From assembly GCF_900107155.1 (NCBI RefSeq), contig NZ_FNOX01000001.1, forward strand, positions 1 through 64,000: a DNA stretch of 64,000 nt, written 5' to 3'. The DNA is from Pseudomonas salomonii (GTDB taxonomy: Bacteria > Pseudomonadota > Gammaproteobacteria > Pseudomonadales > Pseudomonadaceae). Position numbers and translations under genes: made by a program. Below are positions 63,464 through 64,000 of the stretch, piece after piece. The notes beneath the pieces are model-generated. The model was not told the origin of the DNA, did no database searches, and saw only the letters and a program-made list of their open reading frames with translations. Each line of letters begins with the position of its first letter. Positions within the stretch are counted from its first letter, which is position 1.

Positions 63464-64000
63464 TTATCGGAACATCGCGCTGATCGATTCTTCGTTGCTG
63501 ATGCGGCGAACCGCTTCGGCAACTACCGGTGCGATATCCAGTTGACGGATACGCGAACAGGCTTGAGCTGCTGCGGACAACGGGATGGTGTTAGTCACCA
63601 CCAGTTCGTCCAGCATGGAGTTCTCGATGTTCTCGATCGCTCGGCCCGACAGCACAGGGTGTGTGCAGTAGGCGAAGACTTTTGCTGCACCGTGCTCTTT
63701 CAAGGCTTTCGCCGCGTGGCACAGGGTGCCGGCGGTGTCGACCATGTCATCAACCAGAATACAGGTACGCCCTTCGACATCACCGATGATATGCATCACT
63801 TCAGAGTGATTGGCTTTCTCACGGCGTTTGTCGATGATCCCGAGGTCCACGCCCAGGGATTTGGCAACAGCCCGTGCACGCACGACGCCACCAATGTCCG
63901 GGGACACGATCATCAGGTTTTCAAAGCGCTGGTCTTCAATGTCATCCACCAATACCGGGGAGCCGTAGATGTTATCTACCGGAATATCGAAGAACCCCTG
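63464..64000 (-). CDS. prs: Ribose-phosphate pyrophosphokinase (partial, 3' part)
   Basis: The C-terminal 178 residues of PRPP synthetase are in the window; the frame is open to the last base and reads [20 protein letters not shown] at the edge. The PRPP-binding loop [13 protein letters not shown] and flexible-loop region [20 protein letters not shown] are present. PRPP feeds nucleotide, histidine and tryptophan synthesis. Confidence 0.96.
   Translation of the reverse strand, partial: QGFFDIPVDNIYGSPVLVDDIEDQRFENLMIVSPDIGGVVRARAVAKSLGVDLGIIDKRREKANHSEVMHIIGDVEGRTCILVDDMVDTAGTLCHAAKALKEHGAAKVFAYCTHPVLSGRAIENIENSMLDELVVTNTIPLSAAAQACSRIRQLDIAPVVAEAVRRISNEESISAMFR

Overview
The window is chromosomal DNA of a fluorescent Pseudomonas, most likely of the P. 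fluorescens group. The evidence is the Pseudomonas-type 5S rRNA, the mksFEB and holD-rimI gene orders, OprD and czc genes, Pseudomonas REP sequences and a P. syringae-like (Hrc-Hrp1) type III secretion cluster of the kind called rsp/rsc in P. fluorescens. No species can be fixed from the sequence alone.

Layout. Bases 1-360 hold the end of an rRNA operon (23S tail, 5S, terminator). Bases 471-4036 encode a lipid-transport system: two half-size PqiA/LetA membrane proteins and a six-MCE-domain PqiB/LetB protein. Convergent to it is the MksFEB condensin operon (4206-9017). Two perfect DnaA boxes separate mksF from holD-rimI. Next come a beta-carbonic anhydrase, a SET-domain protein and a Tat-exported phosphoesterase with a secreted protein of unknown function. 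Three carboxylate or metabolite transporters (AtoE, MFS, GntP family) follow. Bases 20409-29153 form a heavy-metal block: a CDF pump, the CzcCBA efflux pump and the CzcRS two-component system. It is followed by a candidate small RNA and an OprD porin. Bases 31043-41922 are ordinary housekeeping and accessory genes: a soluble chemoreceptor, a flavin reductase, an AraC regulator, a LysE exporter, Ddl, a HigBA-type toxin-antitoxin pair, a Ggt-PgeF operon, PhzF, EamA and GNAT proteins. A tRNA-Met lies at 42019-42095.

The most notable region is 42449-60533, an 18-kb type III secretion cluster in P. syringae gene order. The hrpL sigma-factor gene and a rightward operon hrpJ-hrcV-hrpQ-hrcN-hrpO-hrpP-hrcQ-R-S-T-U are followed by two leftward operons, hrpF-hrpG-hrcC-hrpT-hrpV and hrpA-hrpB-hrcJ-hrpD-hrpE, and by the enhancer-binding activator gene hrpS/rspR. 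The sequence supports a full cascade. One enhancer-binding protein would act through a sigma-54 promoter preceded by a 32-bp-period repeat to make HrpL. HrpL would then act at three well-matched hrp boxes. The candidate pilin gene encodes only 55 residues and is followed by a stem-loop that may set its dose. No harpin, HrpK-type translocator, effector or effector chaperone gene is seen in the window.

The right end (60850-64000) is the conserved prs-rplY-pth-ychF group read leftward. The type III cluster therefore sits between ychF and a tRNA-Met, which looks like an insertion into a conserved locus.
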